From: Lacisediminihabitans profunda
GTDB lineage: Bacteria > Actinomycetota > Actinomycetes > Actinomycetales > Microbacteriaceae
Length of the DNA: 64,000 bases
Reading direction: 5' to 3'
Assembly (NCBI RefSeq): GCF_008040105.1
Contig: NZ_VRMG01000011.1
Location: 62,001 to 126,000, forward strand
Under the pieces are notes generated by a model, which worked only from the letters and a program-made list of their open reading frames with translations, did no database searches and had not been told where the DNA came from. Below, piece by piece: positions 6,575 to 16,987 of the stretch (position 1 is its first letter; the number at the start of each line of letters is the position of its first letter). Position numbers and translations under genes: made by a program.

Positions 6575-8199
6575 GCGTGCACCAGCCGACGACCTCGGTC
6601 GGCCCGCAGCAGTCGGTGCGCCGAGTCATCGTGTTCGTGCTGCTCTTCGCCATGGTCGCCATCACCGCGAGCGGGGTGAGCGGTCTGCTCGGGAGACTCT
6701 TCGACGCCGCCAACTACCGACTGGCGTCCAACGACGTCGCCGGCCTCGCCCTCTCTCTCGCCTTCAGCCTCGTCGCCGGACCGCTCGCCGCGGTGCTCTG
6801 GTGGCTTCTCTGGCGCCGGATGGCCGTCGCCGCCGAGCGGTCGTCGCTCTCCTGGGGCCTCTACCTGGCCGGCATGTCCACGGTGGCTCTCATCACCTTC
6901 ACGGCGGCTCTGCTCCAGACCCTGAGCGCCCTCGTTCGCGGAAGCTGGCAGCCGTACGGCCTCGGCACCGCGATCGCCTGGGGCGCGGTCTGGGTCTGGC
7001 ATCGCTGGATGTCCGCCCGCGCCACCAAGTCACCGACGAGGCTCGAGGGCGTGGCTCCGGTGCTGGGGGCGTTCTACGGCCTCGCGATCGGGGTCGGCGG
7101 TGCCGTCACGGCCCTCGGCGGGCTCCTCGACGCCGTGGTGGGCGGCTTCGATTCCTCGGTCGAGGTCGGCAACCCGTGGTGGCGACCCGCGCTGCAGGCA
7201 CTCGTCTGGGCGACAGGCGGTGCCGTCGTCTGGTGGTGGCACTGGATGCGGGACGACGCGCGCTCCCGGCGCACCGGACTCGGCCCGGTGGTGCTCGTGA
7301 TCGTCAACGGGTTCGGAGCCGTGGTGCTGACCCTCGGCGGCGTCGCCACCGCCCTCTTCCTGCTCCTACGGGTGGCCTTCGATCGCACGGAACCGGTGGC
7401 CGCCATTCTCGACCGTTTCGGCACCGCCATCGCCGCGGCCTCCGTCGGCGCGCTCGTCTGGGCCTACTATCGGGGACGCGTGGCCGCCGCATCCGAGCCG
7501 ACCCGCACGGCCAGCCGCCTCGTCACGTCGGGCGTCACCCTCGCGGCAGCGGCGTCCGGATTCGGGGTGATCGTCAACTCGATTCTCGCGGCGATCGGCA
7601 CACCCCTCACCGAGTCAGGCGCCCGCAGCCTCCTGCTCGGAGGCATCAGCGCCCTCGTCGTCGGCGCGCCGGTCTGGTGGTTCGTCTGGCGCCCCGCCTC
7701 TCGGGTGAGCGCAGCGGAGAGCGGGTCGACGGGTCGCCGGATCTACCTGGTCGCCGTCTTCGGGGCGAGCGCCGTGGCCGCGCTCATCACCCTCCTGGTG
7801 ATCGGGTTCCGCATCTTCGAGTTCACCCTCGACAGCCTCACCGGGCAGAGCCTCCTCGACCGGGTACGAGCGCCGCTCGGCCTTCTTCTGGCGACCGGGC
7901 TCGCCGCCGGCTACCACTTCACCGTGTGGCGGCTGGACCGCGCGGCCGCGCCGGCGGCGCCACGCGCGGCGCGCACGATCGGCCGGGTGATCCTGGTCGG
8001 CGGGCAGGATGCCGAACCGCTCCGGCAGGTGATCGAAGACGCCACGGGCGCCGCGGTGACGCTCTGGGTGCGGGCCGCCCCCTTCCCGGCGCCCACGGCC
8101 GAACAGGTCATCGCGGCCCTGGCCGGCGTGAGCGGCAGCCGCGTGCTTCTGGTCGCGGGACCGGACGGACGGCTCGAGGTCATCCCCCTCCTGGGCTGA
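6571..8199 (+). CDS. DUF5671-family multi-pass membrane protein
   Basis: 542 residues from GTG 6571, which overlaps the preceding stop. About twelve hydrophobic helices occupy residues 10-455. They appear as repeating units that each end in an aromatic/basic signature (WHRWMSARA, WWWHWMRDD, WAYYRGR, WFVWRPAS, YHFTVWRLD), consistent with tandem DUF5671 domains. The last 85 residues are soluble and include a strand-rich stretch (GRVILVGGQDAEPLRQVIEDATGA). No catalytic motif is recognised. It is probably co-transcribed with the small membrane protein upstream; the role is unknown. Confidence 0.7.
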   Translation: MSVHQPTTSVGPQQSVRRVIVFVLLFAMVAITASGVSGLLGRLFDAANYRLASNDVAGLALSLAFSLVAGPLAAVLWWLLWRRMAVAAERSSLSWGLYLAGMSTVALITFTAALLQTLSALVRGSWQPYGLGTAIAWGAVWVWHRWMSARATKSPTRLEGVAPVLGAFYGLAIGVGGAVTALGGLLDAVVGGFDSSVEVGNPWWRPALQALVWATGGAVVWWWHWMRDDARSRRTGLGPVVLVIVNGFGAVVLTLGGVATALFLLLRVAFDRTEPVAAILDRFGTAIAAASVGALVWAYYRGRVAAASEPTRTASRLVTSGVTLAAAASGFGVIVNSILAAIGTPLTESGARSLLLGGISALVVGAPVWWFVWRPASRVSAAESGSTGRRIYLVAVFGASAVAALITLLVIGFRIFEFTLDSLTGQSLLDRVRAPLGLLLATGLAAGYHFTVWRLDRAAAPAAPRAARTIGRVILVGGQDAEPLRQVIEDATGAAVTLWVRAAPFPAPTAEQVIAALAGVSGSRVLLVAGPDGRLEVIPLLG

Positions 8200-8317
8200 C
8201 CGAGGTCCGGCAGACGGGGCGCGACGCGCAGTGTGGGAGAAATCCTCCCCTCTGTGGGGCGAGCGGGGCAGAATGGGGCACCACGGGCTGTGTCGCGCCC
8301 GCCCCGAGGAGGATGTC

Positions 8318-8806
8318 ATGGCATCGAAGTCCGAGAAGAAATCCAAGTCCGACAAGAAGTCGAAGCCCAAGAAGAGGGACGAGGAAAAGGGCGGCAGGCC
8401 CGAGGCCCCGAGCAGCAAGAAGTCGAAGGCCGCCCTCACGCGGGAGAAAGAGCACGCCAAGATCCAGCGCGCGAAGGACAAGAAACGGGCGAAGAAGCTC
8501 GAGCAGGAGTCGAAGGCGGCTCCCGCGTCTCGCGCAACGGCCAGTTCCGAGAAAAAGGCCAAGCGAGGCAAGAGCGCGAAGAAGACCGTCCCCGTCACGA
8601 AGTCTTCCTCGCGCCCGGCCGTCTCTCGCCGGATGAGCGTCGTGGCGCCGCGCCCGCGCAAGCCGCGCGCGGTGACGACGCCCACCGGGGAGCCGTCGTC
8701 GGGGTGGACGATGATCGCTCTGCGCGCGCGCGCCCGCGAGTCCGGCAAACGAGGCTGGTCGCGGCTGAGGAAGGCCGACCTCCTGAACTGGCTCGGAGTG
8801 CGCTGA
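8318..8806 (+). CDS. Lys-rich protein with Rho_N/HeH-like C-terminal motif
   Basis: 162 residues from ATG 8318, preceded by GAGGAGG (8306-8312); an earlier in-frame ATG lacks a ribosome site. Residues 1-75 are extremely rich in Lys, Ser and Glu and predicted disordered. The C-terminal stretch (IALRARARESGKRGWSRLRKADLLNWL) resembles the SAP/HeH-like helix-extended-loop-helix at the N terminus of Rho terminators (L-x2-x-A-x-x-x-G-x-x-G-x-S-R-x-R-K-x-x-L). A nucleic-acid-binding role is inferred. Codon use is ordinary for the window despite the low-complexity composition. Confidence 0.6.
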   Translation: MASKSEKKSKSDKKSKPKKRDEEKGGRPEAPSSKKSKAALTREKEHAKIQRAKDKKRAKKLEQESKAAPASRATASSEKKAKRGKSAKKTVPVTKSSSRPAVSRRMSVVAPRPRKPRAVTTPTGEPSSGWTMIALRARARESGKRGWSRLRKADLLNWLGVR

Positions 8807-8816
8807 GCGCGCCCCG

Positions 8817-10049
8817 TCAGCCGGCGGCCTGCCCGCGACGGTCGACCCGGCGGCCGAATCGGCGCCTGGCCGGTTCCGGCGTCGGAAGCACGCGCTCGCG
8901 GGTGAGCTGGCGGATGGCGACCCGCGCCGCCGACTTCGGCGCGACATCGCACAGGGTCCTGCCGCTGAGCACCGCCGCATCGAGCGCCGCACGGTCGTAC
9001 GGCACAAGCGCGAGGTCCGAGATCCCGCCGAATCGTTGCAGCGTCTGCCTCACCTGGGACGACGCACCCGGTCCGATCGCGCTCGCACGGATCTTGTTCA
9101 TCACTACCGCGACCCGGTCGGTCTCGATCGTCTCCACCAGGTCGACGTGGGCCCGCAGGAAGCGGGAGAGGCCCACCGGATCGGCCGAGCCGATCGCGAC
9201 CACCTGGTCCGCCTCGCGGAGCGCGGCGATCGTGGCGGCATTTCGGCGAGGGGCGAAGAGGTCGCTGCTGATCTCCTCGTCGTTCTCGAGGCTGGATCCC
9301 GTGTCGACGATGGTGAAGTCCACCCACTCGCGGCAGGCACCGATCGTACCGACCACACGCTCGGCCGACAGCTCGGGCCAGCGGCTGGGACGCCCGATGC
9401 CGGTGAGCACCCAGAAGCTTCCCCGCGGCGAGAGGTAGCGCTGGCCGATCCGCTCGAGTTCACGCTGAGTGAGACTGTCGGCTCCGGCAAGGCGGCACGC
9501 CGCGGCAAAACCGGGCGCCTCGTCAAGAAGGCCGAGGGCCGGCGCGACCGAGCCGCTGTGGGTGTCCACGTCGGCGAGGGCCACCGTGTGTCCCTCGGCG
9601 GCGATCTCCGCGGCGAGGGCGATCGCGAGCGTGGTGCGCCCCGGCGAGCCGGCCGGACCCCAGATCGCGACCACCTGCCCGCGACGTTGGGCGCCGTCGG
9701 CACCCGCGGCCGGCCCAGCACCGAGCATCATCTCCTCGATCTCCGGCCACGCGGCCGACGCCGCCACCACCTCGCGCAGGTCGAGCGTTGCCGCGTTGCG
9801 ACGTTCGTCGTCGCCGGCGGCCATCGCGACGATCCGCACTCCCGCGGCATCCGACTCGGTGAGCAGCCGACGATTGAGGTACCGGGGCGATGCGGCAACG
9901 ATGGCAACCGCGGCGGTCGCGCCGCGCAGCACCGACGCGAGCTCGTCAGCGCTCGAGCAGCGGGCGACCACGTCGTGGCCGTGCCGCATCAGCTCGCCCG
10001 CCAGCCGGTCCTCGAGTTCGATGGGCAGCGCAAGCGCAACGCGCACCAT
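8817..10049 (-). CDS. CpaE-like MinD/ParA-superfamily protein
   Basis: 410 residues. Residues 1-110 form a receiver-like N-terminal region. From 125 there is a ParA/MinD fold: WGPAGSPGRTT at the P-loop (131-140), ALADVDTHSG, FTIVDTGSSLENDEEIS at the switch regions, and VVMNKIRAS as the NKxx-like element. The P-loop has Arg where the Walker lysine is expected and lacks the signature lysine of the deviant motif, so ATP hydrolysis is doubtful. CpaE proteins place Flp/Tad pilus machinery. It starts 3 bases after the CpaB/SAF-domain gene ends, so they form an operon, but cpaF/tadBC are not adjacent. Confidence 0.7.
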   Translation of the reverse strand: MVRVALALPIELEDRLAGELMRHGHDVVARCSSADELASVLRGATAAVAIVAASPRYLNRRLLTESDAAGVRIVAMAAGDDERRNAATLDLREVVAASAAWPEIEEMMLGAGPAAGADGAQRRGQVVAIWGPAGSPGRTTLAIALAAEIAAEGHTVALADVDTHSGSVAPALGLLDEAPGFAAACRLAGADSLTQRELERIGQRYLSPRGSFWVLTGIGRPSRWPELSAERVVGTIGACREWVDFTIVDTGSSLENDEEISSDLFAPRRNAATIAALREADQVVAIGSADPVGLSRFLRAHVDLVETIETDRVAVVMNKIRASAIGPGASSQVRQTLQRFGGISDLALVPYDRAALDAAVLSGRTLCDVAPKSAARVAIRQLTRERVLPTPEPARRRFGRRVDRRGQAAG

Positions 10050-10052
10050 CCG

Positions 10053-10700
10053 TCAGCCCCTCGCCGGAATGCCGACGGGCACGAGGGAGATGGCGTCCTG
10101 GTTGGCGATCGCCTCGAGCACCCGGGCGGTCTTCGACTTGGGCACCAGCAACTCGACCGAGCGCCCACCCCGGTCGGCGACCAGCCCGCTCGGTTCGATC
10201 ACGCGCACCACGGTCGCGGAGGCGACCAGCACGGACGGAGGCCCGAAGGAGTTGCTGTCGGTGGCCGGCGCCGACCACAGGTCCACCACCGAGACCGCGG
10301 CTATCGACCTGGCGAGCTCTCCCCGCACGGTGACCACCACCGAGGCGACCCGAAGCCCGGAGGCCTTGCCCACGGAGGAGACCGGCACGAGCTCCCCCGC
10401 CGCCACCGAGCGCGTGACCACGAACCCGGATCCCGGGATCTCCCCGGCTCCCAGGTACTTGGCGCGCAGATCGCCGAGACGCACGCTCTTCACGCCGAGG
10501 TCGCCGACGACCACTCGGTCCCCCGGCGCGAGGGCCGATCGGGCGGCATAGACCTGCACGCTGCTGTCGGCGGTCGAGACGACGGCGAAGACCCCGGCCA
10601 CAGACCCCAGCACCAGCAGGATGCCGATGGCGAACCGAGGGTCGAACCAGAACGACCGCGGGGTGCGCTCTCGCGGTTGTGAGTTGCTTCTGGCGCGCAT
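10053..10700 (-). CDS. SAF-domain (CpaB/RcpC-like) membrane protein
   Basis: 215 residues from ATG 10700, chosen because GGGAGGTGG lies 5-13 bases upstream; the frame could extend to 10748. A transmembrane helix near residues 20-42 is followed by a SAF domain (VQVYAARSALAPGDRVVVGDLGVKSVRL, AAGELVPVSSVG), the part of CpaB/RcpC proteins thought to bind peptidoglycan or polymer during Flp pilus assembly. It is followed directly by the CpaE-like gene. The remaining Tad machinery is not visible, so the pair may serve a reduced or different system. Confidence 0.65.
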   Translation of the reverse strand: MRARSNSQPRERTPRSFWFDPRFAIGILLVLGSVAGVFAVVSTADSSVQVYAARSALAPGDRVVVGDLGVKSVRLGDLRAKYLGAGEIPGSGFVVTRSVAAGELVPVSSVGKASGLRVASVVVTVRGELARSIAAVSVVDLWSAPATDSNSFGPPSVLVASATVVRVIEPSGLVADRGGRSVELLVPKSKTARVLEAIANQDAISLVPVGIPARG

Positions 10701-10772
10701 CCGCCACCTCCCGGCTCGTGATCGTGCAGTGCGTCGCTCCATCGTCACGGCGTTCTGCGGTGTCCGGGAAAG

Positions 10773-10781
10773 TTATCCACA
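10773..10781 (+). promoter_or_regulatory. Perfect DnaA box
   Basis: TTATCCACA, the consensus 9-mer for DnaA, in the gap between the divergent cpaB-like and HTH genes, 48 to 40 bases before the HTH start codon. Confidence 0.55.
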
Positions 10782-10808
10782 CCGCCGTCGGCCGGGGGGA
10801 CGCGCCCC

Positions 10809-10820
10809 CATAATCGAGGC
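10809..10820 (+). promoter_or_regulatory. -10 box for leaderless transcription of the HTH gene
   Basis: CATAAT (10809-10814) ends exactly six bases before ATG 10821, the spacing that puts the transcription start on the A of the start codon. No usable Shine-Dalgarno sequence separates them. No good -35 box is seen; a DnaA box occupies the upstream region. Confidence 0.55.
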
Positions 10821-11135
10821 ATGAACAGCGTGGATCCCCCGAACGGCAATGGCGGCGGCCTCGCGCGCTTCCTCACTCTCGCCGACACCGCCGAGATCCT
10901 CCACATCTCGGCGAGCCAGGCCTACGCGCTCGTGCGCTCGGGAGAGCTTCCCGCCATCAAGATCGGCGGCCACGGCCACTGGCGCATCGAACGGGCGATA
11001 CTCGAGGCGTTCATCGAGGCGAAGTATGAGGAGGCCAGACGCCTGAGCCTCTGGCATCAGTCCGAGTGGGCGAGCGCGCCGGAGTATTCGTTCGACTCCG
11101 GCGCCAGGGATCACAGCCGCACGAGTTCCACCTGA
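10821..11135 (+). CDS. Excisionase/BldC-type helix-turn-helix protein
   Basis: 104 residues. A MerR-like winged HTH occupies 16-65 (FLTLADTAEILHISASQAYALVRSGELPAIKIGGHGHWRIERAILEAFI), the pattern of excisionase-family DNA-binding domains and of the BldC developmental regulators of actinobacteria. The tail has no recognised domain. It is probably translated from a leaderless mRNA. Its last 25 bases overlap the 3' end of the convergent gene at 11111-11713. Such small proteins bind DNA as head-to-tail oligomers; targets are unknown. Confidence 0.75.
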   Translation: MNSVDPPNGNGGGLARFLTLADTAEILHISASQAYALVRSGELPAIKIGGHGHWRIERAILEAFIEAKYEEARRLSLWHQSEWASAPEYSFDSGARDHSRTSST

Positions 11136-11713
11136 GCGAACGGCACGACCCGCAACTGCCGCACGGCCGACTCCCGCCGCGGGGTTCCCGGATCGTGCAG
11201 GGCGAGGTCGAGGTGGTCCCGGCCCACCCGGTCGATGGTGCCGTGCTGAGCGCCGGCCGCGATGTCGATGTCGACCTCGCGTCGGCGACGGCACAGGTCA
11301 CGGAGCACGAAGCCGAAGCCGAGTCGGCCGGAGAGTGACCTCCCCGACTCGGCGACGGATGCCGCCCCGAGACTGGATACGACCTGGTCGCGGGTGAGCA
11401 GCAGCCCCGCGATCGCCGCCAGGGGCACTATGCATTGCGACCGTCGAGGCGATTCGTCCACGAGGTCGGCTGAGAACCAGTCACGGCCGAAGGTCATCGG
11501 GGCCACCGAGACCACCCGGCCGGCGCCGAGCAGCAGGCGGATCGGTGCTCCCACCCCGGCGGGCCCGTGCTCGCGGATCGCGACGAGGCGGTCTCGGAGG
11601 CTCATCCTGGCGAGGCGCAACCGTTCCTCCTCGGCCCGGAGGTCGATCTCCTCGGCGCTGAGCTCCTGTTCGAGCTGACCCTCCAGGTCGTCGAAGAGGT
11701 TGTCCCAGCGCAT
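11111..11713 (-). CDS. Conserved actinobacterial hypothetical protein
   Basis: 200 residues. The N terminus (MRWDNLFDDLEGQLEQELSAEEIDLRAEEERLRLARMSLRDRLVAI) is a charged helix, probably coiled coil. The remainder is strand-rich with no membrane segment (GAPIRLLLGAGRVVSVAPMTFGRDWFSADLVDE). A conserved family of this architecture occurs beside the HTH gene in related genomes, as far as I recall, but no function is known. It overlaps the HTH gene tail to tail by 25 bases. Confidence 0.65.
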   Translation of the reverse strand: MRWDNLFDDLEGQLEQELSAEEIDLRAEEERLRLARMSLRDRLVAIREHGPAGVGAPIRLLLGAGRVVSVAPMTFGRDWFSADLVDESPRRSQCIVPLAAIAGLLLTRDQVVSSLGAASVAESGRSLSGRLGFGFVLRDLCRRRREVDIDIAAGAQHGTIDRVGRDHLDLALHDPGTPRRESAVRQLRVVPFAQVELVRL

Positions 11714-11787
11714 AGTCGGTAACCGCCTGAGGTGTCGATGACGAACGTTGCTGCGATGCTACGTCACCGGCGCCGCGCCGCCCGGCG

Positions 11788-11796
11788 TTATCCACA
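11788..11796 (+). promoter_or_regulatory. Perfect DnaA box
   Basis: TTATCCACA, 36 bp upstream of a second identical box, in the 244-bp gap before the Rv3235-family gene. Confidence 0.55.
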
Positions 11797-11823
11797 CCGC
11801 CCGAGAGGCCGCGTCCCCTCCGG

Positions 11824-11832
11824 TTATCCACA
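11824..11832 (+). promoter_or_regulatory. Perfect DnaA box
   Basis: TTATCCACA in the same orientation as those at 11788 and 10773. The pair lies between divergent genes, so it could regulate either or titrate DnaA. Confidence 0.55.
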
Positions 11833-11957
11833 CCCCCGCGTTGGGGCGTGGACATCCGAGCGCACCTGCTGCTTTAGTGATCTGCCAAGGGAAGACCCCC
11901 GAATGGGGGGTGAGAGCAACGGTGCCCGCATTCCCTCTCAGGGTTTCGGAGCGAACA

Positions 11958-12418
11958 ATGAGTGATGCGGTCCCGGTCAGCAGCCCCTCCGGCCCCCTGC
12001 ACGAGATCTTGCCGAGCAAGGTCATCCGGTCGCGATTCCAGCCAGACGAGTTCTTCGGCCAACAGCCGGCCTCCCGCACCGAGCTGCCCAATCCGGAACC
12101 GCTGCTGGTCAACCTCACCCGCTGCGTGATCGAGATCCTGTCCGGCGCCCGGGAGCTCGAGCAGATCTCCCGCTGGGTGACCGACGACGTCTACCGTCAC
12201 CTTCTCAAGCGCGTCGTGCTCTCCGCGCGCGCCCGCGACGCCCGCGGGAGGGCGGTGGCGCGGCCCACCTTCACGATCGGCTCCACGACGATCAGCGAGC
12301 CACGAGACGGGGTCGTCGAGGCGGTGGTGATCGTGCACGGCCGGGCGCGCACGCGCGCGGTCGCCATCCGACTCGAGGGCCTCGACAACCGCTGGCGCGC
12401 GGCGGCCATCAACGTCCT

Positions 12419-12422
<4 letters not shown>
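11958..12422 (+). CDS. Rv3235-family protein
   Basis: 154 residues from ATG 11958. The C-terminal two thirds ([41 protein letters not shown], then [49 protein letters not shown]) is the Rv3235 domain, an actinobacterial family always found near secA. It has an all-helical first part and a beta-sheet half that recalls SecA-associated accessory folds. No function is established. It converges on secA with a four-base overlap of the stop codons. The ATG has only a weak ribosome site. Confidence 0.75.
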
Positions 12423-15202
<2,780 letters not shown>

Positions 15203-15417
15203 TGCTCACTCCAGATGCATCAAGTCGGGTCAGGTGCTGGGCCGCAGTCATCGCGACCGCGCGGCGCCTGTGTCGGTGCCGGACCCGAGTTTTCGGTTCG
15301 GTCACGCCGTGCCACTCGCGCGACGCGCGTGACCAATCCGTAATCTTAGCAAGCCTAGCTTGCGCCCAGCCTGACAACCGGGCGCTTCGCGGCATCCGCA
15401 CCCCCCGTTAACGGGCA

Positions 15418-15452
15418 GTCCCGACGGGCGGCTTCTCGCCGCCCGCCGGGAC
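15418..15452 (-). terminator. Strong hairpin downstream of hpf
   Basis: Nested inverted repeat: GTCCCG pairs with CGGGAC and, inside, GGGCGGC with GCCGCCC around the loop TTCTC. It begins 6 bases past the hpf stop. No T-run follows, as is common for actinobacterial terminators. Confidence 0.6.
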
Positions 15453-15457
15453 CGGAC

Positions 15458-16156
15458 TCAGCTGCGCAGTTTGCGGTTGGCCGTTGCGACCTCCTGGAAC
15501 TCCTCGGCGTCCTGGTCGAGGGCGATCACGCCGTAGTCCCAGCCCTTGCGGCGGTAGACCACGCTCGGTCGCCCGGTCTCGGAGTCGATGAAGAGGTAGA
15601 AGTCGTGCCCGACGAGTTCCATGTAATAGAGCGCGTCGTCCACGGTCATCGGCACGGCGGCGAAGACCTTCTTGCGGATGACGACGGGGCTCCACTCCGG
15701 CTCGACCTCGGCCACCTCCTCGGCGCTCTCCACGGTGGGGATCGCCCCGGTGCGCACCTTCTCCATCACCGCCGGGTCGGCCGGGCGGATGTCGGTGACG
15801 CTGAATCCGTTCGCGCTCGCTTCGCGCAGGGAGGTCGGGCGATGCTGGCCCCGATGCACCTTATGCCGGTCCTTGGCGCGGCGAAGTCGCTCCACGAGCT
15901 TGTCGATCGCGAGGTCGAATGCCACGTACTTGTCGGGGCCGGTCGACTCGGCCCGGACGAGGGGGCCCGGTCCGATGAGGGTCAACTCGACGCGATCGTC
16001 GGTGCTGGAACTGAGCTTCTCGTTGTGCCGGCTGACTCTGATCTCGAACGCAAGGGCCTTGTCGGCCAGGTGGGCGATCTTCTCGGCCTTTTCACTTGCA
16101 TACGCCCGGAATCGGTCCGTGATCCCAACGTTGCGGCCGGTGATGGAAATGTCCAT
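15458..16156 (-). CDS. hpf: Long-form ribosome hibernation promoting factor
   Basis: 232 residues from ATG 16156 (GGGGAGAG upstream); the longer frame to 16255 has no ribosome site. The N-terminal domain (1-105) has the HPF/YfiA fold: MDISITGRNVGITDRFRAYASEKAEKI and the Lys/Arg-rich helix KLVERLRRAKDRHKVH. The C-terminal domain (about 175-232, VIRKKVFAAVPMTVDDALYYMELVGHDFYLFIDSETG) mediates 70S dimerisation in long HPFs. It protects idle ribosomes in stationary phase. Confidence 0.92.
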   Translation of the reverse strand: MDISITGRNVGITDRFRAYASEKAEKIAHLADKALAFEIRVSRHNEKLSSSTDDRVELTLIGPGPLVRAESTGPDKYVAFDLAIDKLVERLRRAKDRHKVHRGQHRPTSLREASANGFSVTDIRPADPAVMEKVRTGAIPTVESAEEVAEVEPEWSPVVIRKKVFAAVPMTVDDALYYMELVGHDFYLFIDSETGRPSVVYRRKGWDYGVIALDQDAEEFQEVATANRKLRS

Positions 16157-16274
16157 TGCTCTCCCCGTTCCTATTCGGCGCGATGCCCGGTGGAACCAGG
16201 CGATGTTTCCGCGCCTCTTTCGATCACCGTAGACCTGTTGCACGTGCCGTGTCACTGTTTTGCCCGTGTGTGTC

Positions 16275-16919
16275 CTAGGAATCGGCGGACCTCTTCGGCG
16301 TGTCGGCGAGAGTGGCCGCCGAGACGACCTCGGCGCCCGCCGCGCGCAGGGCTCGAGCCGCCTCGGTGATGGTCGCCCCGGTGGTGAGGACGTCGTCGAT
16401 GAGCACGAAGCGACGCCCGTCGAGAGGCATCGTCGCCCGCATCGATCCGGTCAGGTTGCGCGCGCGGTCCTCCCTGCCCAGGGACTTCTGCTCCGTTCTG
16501 GCGGCCGACGGGGCGAGCACCCTCGCGGCTTGCCCGAATCCGGTCCCGCGCACGAGAACCGCGACCGGGTCGAAGCCCCGCCGGCGGAACGAGCCGCGGC
16601 TGGACGGCACGGCCACGAGCTCCACCCGCCCGTGCACGGCGGTGCTGATCGCCGCGGCGAGGGGTCGGGCGAGCGCCCGCGCCACATCCGTTCTGCCCTG
16701 CTCCTTGAAGGCCAGGATCGCGTGCCGCACGCGCGCCTCGTAGCGCAGCGCCGACGTCACCGTGGTGCCGTCGGCGAGCCGGATGCTGCGCCGCTGCGGC
16801 TCGAGGGCCGCCCGACAACCGAGGCAGAGCCCCCGGTCCTCCGCGCCACACCCCGCGCAGCTCACCGGCGACAAGACCGACCAGGCGTCGAGCGCCGCGT
16901 CGAGGAGAAACCGATTCAT
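16275..16919 (-). CDS. comF: ComF-family phosphoribosyltransferase-like protein
   Basis: 214 residues. An N-terminal zinc-finger-like part (CAGCGAEDRGLCLGC, cysteines at about 21, 24, 32 and 35) precedes a type I PRTase fold with VLIDDVLTTGAT, the PRPP-binding loop. ComF/GntX proteins act in DNA uptake in naturally competent bacteria; in actinobacteria their role is unclear. It sits between hpf and lpqB in the conserved actinobacterial order. Confidence 0.85.
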   Translation of the reverse strand: MNRFLLDAALDAWSVLSPVSCAGCGAEDRGLCLGCRAALEPQRRSIRLADGTTVTSALRYEARVRHAILAFKEQGRTDVARALARPLAAAISTAVHGRVELVAVPSSRGSFRRRGFDPVAVLVRGTGFGQAARVLAPSAARTEQKSLGREDRARNLTGSMRATMPLDGRRFVLIDDVLTTGATITEAARALRAAGAEVVSAATLADTPKRSADS

Positions 16920-16987
16920 CGGCCAAGGATGTCCTCAGGAGGGCGCGCCGCGGCCGGGGAGGCTCGGATCGGTGGACAACCGACCGC

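Noticed and set aside
10773-11832. Replication origin suggested by DnaA boxes
   Set aside because: Only three boxes, no AT-rich unwinding element, and dnaA, dnaN and gyrase genes are absent.
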